Positions 53,301-62,000 of a stretch of 64,000 bases of DNA are shown in pieces; position 1 is the stretch's first letter; each line of letters starts with the position of its first letter. A model generated the notes under the pieces. The model searched no databases, was not told the DNA's origin, and saw nothing but the letters and a program-made list of their open reading frames with translations. The stretch is taken from assembly GCA_025463785.1 (NCBI GenBank), contig JAODBD010000014.1, positions 304,040 to 368,039 of the forward strand. Reading direction: 5' to 3'. The position numbers and the translations under genes were made by a program. The DNA comes from Glaciihabitans sp. GTDB lineage: Bacteria; Actinomycetota; Actinomycetes; Actinomycetales; Microbacteriaceae.

Positions 53301-54108
53301 CGAGGTTGATCGCGTAGTCGAGTTGGTTCTCGAGCACGCTTCGCTTCGATCTCGCGAGTCACTCATGGTCATCACCGCCAGCGAGCGTCACGCGGTGCGC
53401 GTGCAGCAGGCCGTGCTCGCTGCGCTGACCGGCAATCCCGAGCTCAGCGACTTCATTATCGGCGACCACGCAGAGCCGTTTACGGTATCGACGATCGAAC
53501 AGGCCGTGGCGCAGAGCCGCGATCGCGTGATCTTCTCGATCGGGTTCGGACGCACACCGCACGGGCGCGTTCTCTCGAACTTCGGCGCACTAGGCGAGCC
53601 GGGCGGCGAGCGGCTTCTGGCCGTCGCCATGACGCGCGCCCGTCGCTCGATGGTGATTGTGAGCTGCTTCGAACCCGAGGACATCGAGGACGGACGGATG
53701 CAGCACGGCGCCGTCGCTCTCGCCGAAATCCTGGGGGAGATTGGGGCTCGAGCCGCGGAGGTTCCGCTCCCGGACGATTCTGACCCGATGCTCGTCGATC
53801 TTGCTCGTCGTCTCGAGTTGCGCGGCCTGAAGGTGGCGCTTGGGCATCGAGGCAAGCTCGGGCTGGTCGCGTCGCACGGCGGTATGTGCGTGGCAATCGA
53901 GACGGACACGGTTCTCATGCGCGCGAGTCTTCGAGAGTCGCTTCGATTGCGACCCGAGTTGTTGCGGCGCCTGGGCTGGCACTACCTGCGGGTTCACTCC
54001 TTCGAACTGTTCAGCGACCCGGATGCCGTGGCCGCGAAGGTCGTTCGGCTGCTCGGTGCTGAGGCGGCGACGCCCGAAACCCAGCCGATCCAAATCATCC
54101 CCAGCTAG
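50365..54108 (+). CDS. DUF4011/SF1-helicase-like protein with degenerate ATPase and nuclease motifs
   Basis: 1247 residues, intact frame. Architecture follows DUF4011 helicases: N-terminal region with FRAPLLLRPLAIRRAG, an SF1 helicase core (about 280-1110) and a C-terminal Vsr/REase-like domain (about 1135-1230). Key motifs are altered: Walker A reads LPGTGGTQT (Lys replaced by Gly), Walker B reads VILVDAGATT (no DE), motif III GDPVTQSPT instead of GDPKQLPPT, and the nuclease strand reads KLGLVASHGG where a catalytic Asp is expected. Motif VI VAMTRARRSM survives. Probably a non-catalytic nucleic-acid or protein-binding descendant. Start uncertain: GTG 50365 or GTG 50401; no clear ribosome site. 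Confidence 0.8.
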   Translation: MWRAGNHSDETYVDDHVPAPRQVTAPHALNLGDPSFEAGNVAEPSWAAWRAELATVGGVSPMLHFVDNPHTRIELSSTHPGGLAQFITGKTTLLSNLIRDELALRAAKIAAGAIAAKGLELSTGRGIDGIHLGIGVVEWKFDDLEFRAPLLLRPLAIRRAGRDFELKLRGDAILNPELHKVLRAQFELELDAAAFVALTDEDGTFKPNPVIDRLRGLTSHLEWFNVSPRLLVSSFSEVATGMLADAANLEHPVLDALGGNPTAKWAVEESYSPVAAASSDARPPQTDSLLLDADAEQENVIAQIAAGNSLVVKTLPGTGGTQTIVNAIGSLVGQNKRVLVVSARRSSLQGITQRLGEVGLTGLAVSPSTLRRDIVRSISRIEKSRKPQVAEVDDALVRLRKVLLDYRGALSRPDGTLGISVLDCVNELSRLALLPTPPSTTARLGRSTVEALASDRHRASETMVTAAALGEFRYGPGDSPWYGASFGSGVDAARAHGTARRLHEESLPRLLGRAQDLIRNTYMRPFENIVELGIYLRLLVDLRDTLDKFLPVVFDRSLSELIVATAPRKDGPEMSGANRRRLKKLAKEYLRPGIHVFDLHESLVRIQQQRILWQRFVAEGVPPEVPIGIADVQVSFQEVAQDLELLNEPLGLTVRDNQLQYLPLGLLIQRLAELAAESDVLNNLQERSALMTTLRDLQLDPLIADLASRHVPEEQVEAELELAWWQSALESLLAADRALLGANTPVLDRLEADFRLVDEAHAAGSAQLLAWQLAENWKIGLVDWPDETLLLKKLLRRSAISAFDLQTTSPHLSRTVAPVWLASPYEVHTIVDTMAFDTVILVDAGATTLAENVGAIRRAKQVVAFGDPVTQSPTAFTIAIVDPEGEQPVLAADDPDELHADSALARLGGILTTLSLTRSYRAGGEDLAELVNRRFYGGRIDSLPWAGSFLGHGSISLDYLENGTGMPDGASGAVESVDAEVDRVVELVLEHASLRSRESLMVITASERHAVRVQQAVLAALTGNPELSDFIIGDHAEPFTVSTIEQAVAQSRDRVIFSIGFGRTPHGRVLSNFGALGEPGGERLLAVAMTRARRSMVIVSCFEPEDIEDGRMQHGAVALAEILGEIGARAAEVPLPDDSDPMLVDLARRLELRGLKVALGHRGKLGLVASHGGMCVAIETDTVLMRASLRESLRLRPELLRRLGWHYLRVHSFELFSDPDAVAAKVVRLLGAEAATPETQPIQIIPS

Positions 54109-54112
54109 TCGC

Positions 54113-54298
54113 GTGCCTGATTCCTCGCCCCCTCCCTCTGCGGACGATCGCGGTACTGGCACCCCGCGCCGACGTTCACGCCGGGCTCGCACGGAGCCGC
54201 CGCCCGGAACCGACCCGTCGCCTGCGCCCGAGCCCGGGCGCCACGAGCCGACCGAGAACGACGAGCGCCTGCGCGCCGACAAACCGCCCCACTACTGA
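54113..54298 (+). CDS. Small charged protein, 61 aa
   Basis: GTG start 4 nt after the helicase-like gene stop, in its own frame. Sequence is Pro/Arg/Glu-rich and disordered (TPRRRSRRARTEPPPG) and ends NDERLRADKPPHY. An ending of the form RLxxDKPPHx is shared by many tiny actinobacterial proteins found beside this type of gene, as far as I recall. Function unknown; tight spacing suggests cotranslation. Confidence 0.6.
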   Translation: MPDSSPPPSADDRGTGTPRRRSRRARTEPPPGTDPSPAPEPGRHEPTENDERLRADKPPHY

Positions 54299-54313
54299 CG
54301 GTCCCCTCCCGTC

Positions 54314-54382
54314 CCCGCGAGTGGCCCACACTATGTCCCGTGAGTGGCCCACCTCATGTCCCGTGAGTTGCCCACATTGGTC
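54314..54382. repeat. 23-bp direct repeat, three tandem copies
   Basis: Units start at 54314, 54337 and 54360 and share CCCGYGAGTKGCCCAC followed by a variable TATGT/CATGT end. The third copy forms the left arm of the large palindrome at 54365. Intergenic. Confidence 0.75.
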
Positions 54383-54420
54383 GGGTTATCGCGTCGAAAC
54401 CCGACCAAAGTGGGCAACTC
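54365..54420. repeat. Large palindromic intergenic element, 23-bp arms
   Basis: Arms 54365-54387 and 54398-54420 are complementary at 22 of 23 positions around a 10-nt loop; core GAGTTGCCCAC ... GTGGGCAACTC. Lies between the small protein gene and the convergent mscL, so it would act as a bidirectional terminator; together with the 23-bp direct repeats it resembles a REP-type element. Confidence 0.8.
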
Positions 54421-54436
54421 GGGAAGGGGGAAGGGG

Positions 54437-54904
54437 CTAGGCGGGATCGGAGGCGTGCTTGCCGTGATCTGTCGCGGCGGTGGCGGTCGTCCCGCGGGCG
54501 AGGAGGTCGCGGATGTCGGCCAGCAGCTCGAGTTCGGTCGGGGGTGTGTCGGCGGCGACGGCATCCTGACCCGCCTCCTTCTTCTGGAAGGCGCGCTTCT
54601 TGATGAAGTTGATCGGAACGACCAGTGCGAAGTACACGACGACCGCGACGAGCAGGAAGTTGATCACCGCCGCGATCAGCGCACCAAAGTAGATGGTCGC
54701 GGTCGTGCCGCCCGCGATCGCCGGAATCGTCACCGGCAGCGCCTTGGCGAGCGTCGTCGCGTTGAACAGCACACCCATCAGCGGGTTGAAAATGCTCGTG
54801 ACGATCACGTTGACGATCGCGCTGAACGCGGCGCCGATCACGACGGCGACCGCGAGATCGATCACGTTTCCGCGAAGGATGAACTCCTTGAAACCCTTGA
54901 TCAT
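54437..54904 (-). CDS. mscL: Large-conductance mechanosensitive channel
   Basis: 155 residues. Opens GFKEFILRGNVIDLAVAVVI with the conserved N-terminal amphipathic helix and TM1, includes GAAFSAIVNVIVTSIFNPLM, TM2 INFLLVAVVVYFALVVPINF, and a charged C-terminal helix (ELELLADIRDLLARG). Releases solutes on hypoosmotic shock. Full length. Confidence 0.95.
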   Translation of the reverse strand: MIKGFKEFILRGNVIDLAVAVVIGAAFSAIVNVIVTSIFNPLMGVLFNATTLAKALPVTIPAIAGGTTATIYFGALIAAVINFLLVAVVVYFALVVPINFIKKRAFQKKEAGQDAVAADTPPTELELLADIRDLLARGTTATAATDHGKHASDPA

Positions 54905-54948
54905 GACGTACTCCCAGATGTCAGGCGCTTCGGAACCGAACGCGCGAG

Positions 54949-55296
54949 CTAACCAGCGGCTTTGGCGGGGGATGCCGTTGGAGTCGATTTTGCCGGTGCC
55001 GCAGGCTTGCTGTCAGCCGATTTCGCGGGCGACGACGAAGTCGACCCGGATGACGACGAATCGGATGACGACGACGAGTCGGACGACGACGACCCCGAAG
55101 ACGCGCCCGCCTTCGCCCCCGCACGCGAGTCATTGCGATAAAACCCCGACCCGTTGAACGTCACTCCGACCGCGCTGAAGATCTTGCGCAGTTTGCCGCC
55201 GCAGTTGGGGCACGACGTGAGGGTGTCATCCGTGAAGGCTTGCTGGATGTCGAACGCGGTACCGCACTCGGTGCACTTGTATGAATAGGTAGGCAA
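54949..55296 (-). CDS. FmdB family zinc-ribbon protein
   Basis: 115 residues. N-terminal zinc ribbon with two CxxC pairs, YKCTECGTAFDI and SCPNCGGKLRKIFS, then GVTFNGSGFYRNDSR and a disordered Ser/Ala/Pro tail. Starts at TTG 55296 with AAAGGA upstream. Called FmdB regulatory proteins; real function unknown. Immediately downstream of the cyclo-ligase gene (11 nt), so one operon. Confidence 0.88.
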   Translation of the reverse strand: MPTYSYKCTECGTAFDIQQAFTDDTLTSCPNCGGKLRKIFSAVGVTFNGSGFYRNDSRAGAKAGASSGSSSSDSSSSSDSSSSGSTSSSPAKSADSKPAAPAKSTPTASPAKAAG

Positions 55297-55307
55297 AAAA
55301 CAGTCCT

Positions 55308-55889
55308 TTAGGAGAAGCGAACGACGCCGCTCGGCGTGACAACGCCGTCGACTCTCTTGTCGTGCACTTCACTGGGCACGCTGTCAACGAGTTCGCTGTC
55401 AAAGATCACAGCATAGACGGGCGGACACTTCTCCATGCTGCCGAGCGTCTTGTCGAAGTAGCCCTGCCCCCACCCCATGCGCATTCCCGTGCGGTCGACG
55501 GTCGCAGCGGGCACGAAAATAAGACCAACATTGTCGATCGCCATCGGGTTCAGAATTTCGGATGTCGGGGCCGGCATTCCGGCAACATCCTCCATTTCTT
55601 CGTTGGCGTCGTATGGCGCCCAGTCGAGCAGCCCGTCATCGCGGGAAACCGGCAGGATGACTCGAATACCCTTGCGACAGGCCCAACCGAGGAAGTCGCG
55701 CGTGCCCGGCTCGTTGGGCGTCGAAAGGTATGCGGCGATGTAATCGACCCCGAGTTCGGTGGTCAGCGATTCGAGTTGCTGGGTGAGTGCAGCCGAGGCG
55801 GATTCGCGCTCGGTCGCGGTCATCGTGCGCCTGCGCTCGCGAAGCTCGGCGCGGAGGGCGCGTTTTTGGTGACTGACGTCGTCGGTCAT
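55308..55889 (-). CDS. 5-formyltetrahydrofolate cyclo-ligase
   Basis: 193 residues. ATP-dependent conversion of 5-formyl-THF to 5,10-methenyl-THF. Landmarks: KRALRAELRERRRTM, IAAYLSTPNEPGTRDFL, VILPVSRDDGLLDW, and nucleotide-binding GMRMGWGQGYFDK. Divergent from galU across 39 bp, an arrangement common in actinobacteria. Confidence 0.93.
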   Translation of the reverse strand: MTDDVSHQKRALRAELRERRRTMTATERESASAALTQQLESLTTELGVDYIAAYLSTPNEPGTRDFLGWACRKGIRVILPVSRDDGLLDWAPYDANEEMEDVAGMPAPTSEILNPMAIDNVGLIFVPAATVDRTGMRMGWGQGYFDKTLGSMEKCPPVYAVIFDSELVDSVPSEVHDKRVDGVVTPSGVVRFS

Positions 55890-55928
55890 CCTGCAATTCT
55901 AGGAGCAGTTGCCCGATACCCTGTTGGT

Positions 55929-56819
55929 ATGGCATCGAAGATCACCAAGGCCGTCATTCCCGCTGCTGGCCTCGGCACCCGGTTTTTGCCCGCGACCAAG
56001 GCAATGCCCAAGGAAATGCTGCCGGTTGTCGATAAGCCGGCCATCCAGTATGTCGTCGAGGAGGCCGTTGCGGCCGGGCTCACCGACATCCTGATGATCA
56101 CGGGTCGCAACAAGAATGCGCTAGAGAACCACTTCGATCGCGTCGGTGAACTTGAGGCGACGCTGGAGCGCAAGGGCGACACCGAACGGCTGGAGAAGGT
56201 CAACTATTCGACCGATCTCGCAGACGTGCACTACGTGCGGCAGGGCGACCCGAAGGGTCTCGGCCACGCGGTTCTTCGGGCGGCAATGCACGTTGGCGAT
56301 GTTCCTTTTGCTGTGCTGCTCGGCGACGACATCATCGACTCGCGCGACATCCTGCTCAGTCGCATGATCGATGTGCAGGGCGAGCGCAATGCGAGCGTCG
56401 TCGCGCTTCTCGAGGTCGATCCATCGCAGACGCACATGTACGGCATTGCGACGGTCGAGCCGACCGACGATCCGGATATCGTGCACATCACCGGCCTCGT
56501 CGAGAAGCCCGCGGCGGGCACCGCGCCGTCGAACCTGGCCGTCATCGGCAGGTACGTTTTGCGCCCGGAGATTTTCGGCATCCTCGAGCACACGGCGCCC
56601 GGCAAGGGGGGCGAAATCCAACTGACGGATGCCTTGCAGGAGCTCGCCGAGAATGACATCGCGGGCGGCGTTTACGGCGTCGTGTTCCGCGGCCGTCGTT
56701 ACGACACGGGTGACCGGCTCGACTACATCAAGGCGATCGTGCAGCTCGCGGTGGACCGCGACGACCTCGGGAAGGCGCTGCGACCCTGGCTCAGGGACTT
56801 CGTCTCGAAGATGGACTGA
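55929..56819 (+). CDS. galU: UTP-glucose-1-phosphate uridylyltransferase
   Basis: 296 residues. Makes UDP-glucose. Nucleotidyltransferase motifs: AVIPAAGLGTRFLPATKAMP, KEMLPVVDKPAIQYVVEEA, FAVLLGDDIIDS, GLVEKPAAGTAPSN, and GGEIQLTDALQEL. ATG 55929. Followed 3 nt later by the rimJ-like acetyltransferase gene. Confidence 0.96.
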   Translation: MASKITKAVIPAAGLGTRFLPATKAMPKEMLPVVDKPAIQYVVEEAVAAGLTDILMITGRNKNALENHFDRVGELEATLERKGDTERLEKVNYSTDLADVHYVRQGDPKGLGHAVLRAAMHVGDVPFAVLLGDDIIDSRDILLSRMIDVQGERNASVVALLEVDPSQTHMYGIATVEPTDDPDIVHITGLVEKPAAGTAPSNLAVIGRYVLRPEIFGILEHTAPGKGGEIQLTDALQELAENDIAGGVYGVVFRGRRYDTGDRLDYIKAIVQLAVDRDDLGKALRPWLRDFVSKMD

Positions 56820-56822
56820 GCG

Positions 56823-57482
56823 GTGTCGACCATTCCGGCGCTTTCGAGCGGCGATGTGACTATCCGGCCGATCCGGTTGCGGGATGCCCGAGCCCTCGAA
56901 CGCGAACTCATCGACAATCGCGGCTGGTTGCGCCAGTGGGAGGCCACGAACCCGCACGGTCCGCTGTCGTTCGACGTGCGCGCGAGCGTTCGATCGCTGC
57001 AGGCGAATGCCCGCGCCGGCCTCGGCCTGCCATACGCGATCGACTACAAGGGTGAGTTCGCCGGACAACTGAACGTCTCGTCGATCACCTACGGTTCACT
57101 CGGATGCGCGACCATCGGCTACTGGATCGCCGAACGTTTCGCGGGTCACGATGTGACCCCGACCGCCGTTGCGCTCGCGACCGACCACTGCTTCTTCGGG
57201 CTGGGTCTTCATCGCATGGAGATCTGCATCCGCCCGGAGAATGCGCCCAGCCTGCGGGTCGTCGAGAAGCTCGGCTTCCGCTACGAGGGTTTGCGTCGGC
57301 GCTACATTCACATCAACGGCGACTGGCGCGACCACTTTTGTTTCGCGCTCACCGTCGACGAGCTGCCGCAGGGCGTTCTTCGTCGCTGGCAGGACGGCCA
57401 GGCGCCGACCGAGGATGCTACGGTCCCGCCCGCGGACCGCGCCAGGGCGTCGATCCCGCTGCGGGTGCCGCCTCGTCGGTAA
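56823..57482 (+). CDS. GNAT N-acetyltransferase (RimJ/RimL-like)
   Basis: 219 residues. Acetyl-CoA-binding GNAT fold: VTIRPIRLRDARALERELID, YAIDYKGEFAGQLNVSSITY, ATIGYWIAERFAG, and ENAPSLRVVEKLGFRYEGLR. RimJ/RimL members acetylate N-termini of ribosomal proteins; the substrate here is unknown. The GTG start is 3 nt past the galU stop. Family gene order normally has a MoeA-like glp gene between galU and this one. Confidence 0.88.
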   Translation: MSTIPALSSGDVTIRPIRLRDARALERELIDNRGWLRQWEATNPHGPLSFDVRASVRSLQANARAGLGLPYAIDYKGEFAGQLNVSSITYGSLGCATIGYWIAERFAGHDVTPTAVALATDHCFFGLGLHRMEICIRPENAPSLRVVEKLGFRYEGLRRRYIHINGDWRDHFCFALTVDELPQGVLRRWQDGQAPTEDATVPPADRARASIPLRVPPRR

Positions 57483-57552
57483 TTGGCTTCGAACACCGCC
57501 GTCTGCCGCGCGCCAACCGCGCTTCGGCCCAACTCGCTCGTACCGTATCCTC

Positions 57553-58464
57553 ATGGAGTTCACGAGTCTTGGCGGCGGCATCATGGTTGCACTCGCCGCT
57601 GGACTCTGGCTCGTCTACCTGATGCCGACCTGGTTCAAGCGCCGCGAGTTCGCGGTCAGTGAGCGAACCGAGGAGCGGCGCCAGCAGGCGATTCGCATTC
57701 TGCAGGAGACATCCCCGGTGCCTGCCGTGGTTCGAGCAAAGTCGATCGTGTCCGCGAGCGGCGAGGTGACCGACCGCGACCAGCTCGCGGAGGCAATCAA
57801 ACGCTCTCGGGATGCCCAGGCCGCCCGCGAGGCGAGCCGCCGGTTTTCGAACGTGCCCGGCTCGCCCACGCAGTCGGCATCCGCGCGCAGGACGGCCCGC
57901 CGCCTTCGCCGCACCCGCGGGGTCGCGTCGCTGTTGCTTCTGACCGCGATTGCCACGATTGTTGCGCAGATCGTCGTCATGTTCGTGACCGGGATCGCGC
58001 TGGGCGCCTGGGCGGTGCTCGGGTTTGCCGCGGTGGTCGGCGTCGTGTCCTTCGCCGCGCTCGGCCGCCTTGCCACCATGGCGCGGCGTCGCGCCGTCGG
58101 CGTTGCTGCTGCTCCGGTCGCTCGCCCGATTCGCACACGCATTGTCGAGGAACGCGAGGTCGCTCGCGCGCCGATCGTGCCCTGGACTCCCGTGCCCGTA
58201 CCGAAGCCGATGTACCTCTCGCGCTCGACGGCTCCGCCCGCCGCCGCCGGAGCCGACCCCATCGAGGCGCTACGCGCCGCGGCCCTCGAGTCGGACCATG
58301 CCCTCCGCGGCGCGCAGGAGTCGCCCGAGGTGACGCCGATCCCGCAGCGGGAGCAACCGGCGGCATCCGACAGTCGTTTCGCCCAAATGGGAATCGTCGG
58401 TGCACTCGAGGTCGAGGCAACCGACCTTGACGAGGTCCTCCGCCGCCGCCGCCAGGCTGGCTAG
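57553..58464 (+). CDS. SepX/GlpR-like divisome-associated membrane protein
   Basis: 303 residues. N-terminal membrane segment (GIMVALAAGLWLVYLMPTWF) followed by the conserved basic turn KRREFAVSERTEERRQQA, then a pair of hydrophobic segments around residues 118-170 and a long disordered Pro/Ala tail. Layout and location after galU and rimJ match SepX/GlpR, membrane proteins of the actinobacterial division machinery that bind the MoeA-like Glp. Assignment is from synteny and topology. Confidence 0.72.
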   Translation: MEFTSLGGGIMVALAAGLWLVYLMPTWFKRREFAVSERTEERRQQAIRILQETSPVPAVVRAKSIVSASGEVTDRDQLAEAIKRSRDAQAAREASRRFSNVPGSPTQSASARRTARRLRRTRGVASLLLLTAIATIVAQIVVMFVTGIALGAWAVLGFAAVVGVVSFAALGRLATMARRRAVGVAAAPVARPIRTRIVEEREVARAPIVPWTPVPVPKPMYLSRSTAPPAAAGADPIEALRAAALESDHALRGAQESPEVTPIPQREQPAASDSRFAQMGIVGALEVEATDLDEVLRRRRQAG

Positions 58465-58512
58465 CGTTTCGCCGCGACACTTCGCACCTGATAGCGTAGC
58501 TACGCAGTAAAC

Positions 58513-58585
58513 GGGCCCTTGGCGCAGTTGGTAGCGCGCCTCGTTCGCATCGAGGAGGTCAGGAGTTCGAATCTCCTAGGGTCCA
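58513..58585 (+). tRNA. tRNA-Ala (anticodon CGC)
   Basis: 73-nt cloverleaf: acceptor GGGCCCT pairs with AGGGTCC and includes the G3:U70 pair that defines alanine tRNA; D-loop GCAGTTGGTA; anticodon loop GTTCGCA with CGC at 58546-58548; T-loop GTTCGAATC; discriminator A. CCA is not encoded. Confidence 0.97.
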
Positions 58586-58594
58586 CTGCGATGA

Positions 58595-58629
58595 GACACC
58601 CGACCGGACACCGGTCGGGTGTCTTTTTT
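58595..58629 (+). terminator. Strong Rho-independent terminator after tRNA-Ala
   Basis: Perfect 13-bp stem GACACCCGACCGG/CCGGTCGGGTGTC with a 3-nt loop, followed by six T (58624-58629). Lies 9 nt after the tRNA. Confidence 0.95.
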
Positions 58630-59087
58630 GCTGATCAGGCAGGTGCAATTCCGAGTCTGACTGCCAGCTGTGGTCGGTGACTTCGTACCCACTGGTTGGC
58701 TAAAGGCGGACAGCTCTATGTGACCGCCTCCATGTACGTCCCTCGGTCGAACTCTGACCAGCGGAGCTTGGTTTAGGGAAGCCTCTGCGGGAATGCGCGG
58801 CTCTGTTCTACACAGAGGGCCAATACCGGCTTTGGGTCACTGATTGAAGACCAGCCAAGTCTGCCTTTGCCCCTGAGGGAGCCTCGGCATTTATCTTGCG
58901 GGGTACAGGCATGTCCCCGAAAATGACGACTATCCCTCGAGTCCTTTGTGGCGATAGTTTCATCCCATCGAGCTGAGGCGCAATCACTATTACCCTGTGA
59001 GGCGGTGCTGATCCTCGCGACATTGCTCTGTTCGCCTGCTGTCTCGTGCCACCTTGTGGGTCTGCGCCAGCGCAACCCGAGGTACCC
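58630..59087. other. Gene-free region between tRNA terminator and RHS gene
   Basis: 458 bp. Open frames here on the minus strand (up to 145 codons) have no ribosome site, no recognisable domain and overlap the RHS start, so I reject them. No tRNA fragment or clear inverted repeat seen. It contains the RHS promoter presumably, but no confident -10/-35 pair could be picked. Base composition is less GC-rich than the core genes. Confidence 0.5.
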
Positions 59088-62000
59088 ATGACGTTTCGGG
59101 CAAGTCGTCTAGTTCTCGCAATTGCTGGCGCGATCCTCGGGATCGGGCTGGCCATTGGTGGTTTCGCGACCGCAGCCAACGCGGATCCGAATGTCTCAAT
59201 TACAGTGAACTCAGTCTCTCGAGACGCGTCGACTGGCGAGTTCAACTACGACATCACTGTGGTGGCGAGCGAAGCGGCGACCTCGTGTGGCTATTACTGC
59301 ACTGTGGTGTTGACGGCGAACCAGGCGGCCGGAGGGAGCCCGACCCTCGGTTCGGTGAACCTTTATCCCGACTCGTCTGGACTAGTTGATAGCACGAATC
59401 ACGAATTCACCGGTTCGCTGCGAGCGACTCACATCACGTCGCTCTCAGCAAACACGCATGACTACTCTTACGACAATTTGTCGTCGACGACGCATTCGAT
59501 CACGGACAGTTATCCGACACCCTCGATCTCCCTGGCGGTGTCATCCGTCAACCGGCTTTCCGACACGGGTGCCCTGACTTGGGATGCTACGGCGACGCTA
59601 AGCAACTATGCGCTACCGGACGGGGAGTGCAGCGGTCCGTATGGCTGCACGGTGTACCTCATTGGGACTCACGCCGACGGCAGTACGCAAGATTTGGACT
59701 CCCATAGCGTGGATGGAAGCACCTACGCGCGATATCCCGCCACCGTCCATTTTGATAACACCGCCACGGGCGGAACACGAACGAACAAGATCGTCTCGTT
59801 GAAGTCGTATGTGCAGGGTTACGCCTCCACAACTCAATTGGCGTCCTCCAGCATCTCCGTGACCGACCCCTACCCGACACCGTCCGTGTCACTCTCGGTC
59901 GCTTCGGTAAACCGTATCCCCGGGACGGGAAATCTGACGTGGGATGCGACCGCGACGCTGAACAACTACGCGCTGACAGACGGGGAGTGCGTCTCCAACT
60001 ATTACTGCACGGCCTATTTGCAGGGTGTGCTCGCCGACGGCACCAAGGAAACGCTGGATAGCGAGAGTGTTCCCGGTGGCATCTATGCCACCTACCCCTA
60101 CTCAGTGCATTTTGACTACACCGCCACTAGCGGCCGGCGAACTCAGCAGATTTTCGGCTTGCAGGTTTACGTCCAGGGTTACCTTTCTTCGACGTCACTG
60201 ACGTCGCCCGTGGTGACGGTCACTGACCCCTATCCCACTCCGGCGATTTCCTTGACAGTCGGGTCGATTAGTCGCGACAGTGCAGGCAACCTCAACTACG
60301 ACGCCACAGCCACGGTCGACAACTACGCGTTGCCCGGAGGCAAGTGCGACTACAACTACGGCTGCACCCTCTCACTTCAGGCGACGTATGCGGACGGCTC
60401 GAAGTCAGTCATCAACAGCACGACAATCGCGGGCGGTTTGTACGCGACCTACCCGACGACATACGAGTTTCAGGGCGCGGGCGTTCGGAGCGCGCAGGTG
60501 GTCTCCTTCAGCGTGAACCTTCACCAGCTCTACGGGGCGACCGGAGATCCGTGGTCCTCGAGCGAAGTGTCAGTGATCGATCCGTACCCGACCCCAGCCA
60601 TCCAAATCACCGTGAAGTCGATCAAGCGGAATCCGACGACGGGCGCGATCGATTTCCAGGTGTATACCCGATCGTCGTATTGGGAAAATGCAACGGACGC
60701 TTGCACGTATACCTGCTTGCTCACGTTGTATCAGATCCAGCGCAGCGGGGCGGTCGAGTCCGCGGGCGAAATCACCCTGCCTGCTGCGTCGACCATCAGC
60801 TACCCGTACGGGTACACGTTCTCCAACTCCACGACGTCATCGGCCGACGTTGTCGGGTTCCGAGCCGAGATCCGGAACTATTGGACGTCCCAGCTGCCAC
60901 CAAAAATAGTCTCGCCAACGGTGCCCTTCACCCAAGGGCCCATATTGCCCGGCGAATTCGCCGGCGGAGGCAATGCGTCCGAACTTGGGTGCGGGTGCAC
61001 CGCTGGGGACCCGGTGAACCTGTCGACCGGTGAGTTCTACGAGTCCGTCACAGACGATGTGATTCCCGGCACTGGCCCACCGCTCGAAGTCGCGCGAACC
61101 TACTCGACCAACTCCGCCGCAAGCGACGGCCCATTCGGATACGGATGGTCGCCGAACTTTGCGACCCATTTGGAAGTTGTGACCCCGGGGGACACGAGCG
61201 ACCCGCTACCGCGGAAGGTACGGATCACGCAGGAAAACGGGGCGACGGTCGAGTTTGAGGAGAACTCTGACCACATGTACGAGGCAGGTGCCCGCGTGCT
61301 CGCTTCGCTGACCTATGACGCTACGGCCGACCAGTGGACCTTCACTCGCCACGCGAGTGACACCTTGACATTCGACACCGACGGCAACTTGCTCACCCGC
61401 ACCGACCTCAACGGAAACACCGTCACCAATCACTACACCTCTGGGGTTCTCACATCTATCTCGGCGTCTGGCGGACGCTCCATCAGTTTCAGCTGGTCGG
61501 GGAGCCACATCTCGGCTACGACCGACTCAGCCGGTCGCGCCACCTTGTATACCTATGACACGGCCGGAAACCTGCTCACAGCGACCGCGGTCGATGGTGC
61601 CGTCACGACGTATACCTATGACACAAACCATCGGATGACGACGATGACCAAGCCGAAGGGCGGGACGACCACCAACGTCTACGACTCCTCCGGGCGGGTC
61701 GTTTCGCAGACAGACCCGGTTGGCGGGGAAACGACGTTCGCTTACGACGACGGCACCACGACCACGACCGCTCCGGACGGTTCCGTGTCCGTGCAGGTTT
61801 ATGACCAGGGATTGCTGGTTTCTCAAACCCGAGACTTCGGAACCTTAAACGCCGCAACCACCACCCACACCTACACCGTTGAGGGTGCCATCGCATCGAC
61901 CAGCGACCCGCTCGGTAAGACCACATCGTTCACTTACGACGATGCCGGTAACCGGCTGACCGCGACGGATCAGCTGGGCCACACCACGACATCCACCTAC

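Noticed and set aside
52045..53337. 430-codon antisense open frame inside the helicase-like gene
   Set aside because: Composition-driven shadow; the sense frame carries SF1 landmarks throughout.
54113..54298. Treating the 61-aa frame as a C-terminal extension of the helicase-like gene by frameshift
   Set aside because: The helicase-like gene ends in a clean TAG after its nuclease-like domain, and the small frame has its own GTG with a conserved-looking C-terminal end.
58773..59245. Minus-strand open frames in the gap before the RHS gene
   Set aside because: No recognisable domain, no ribosome site, and overlap with the RHS signal peptide region.
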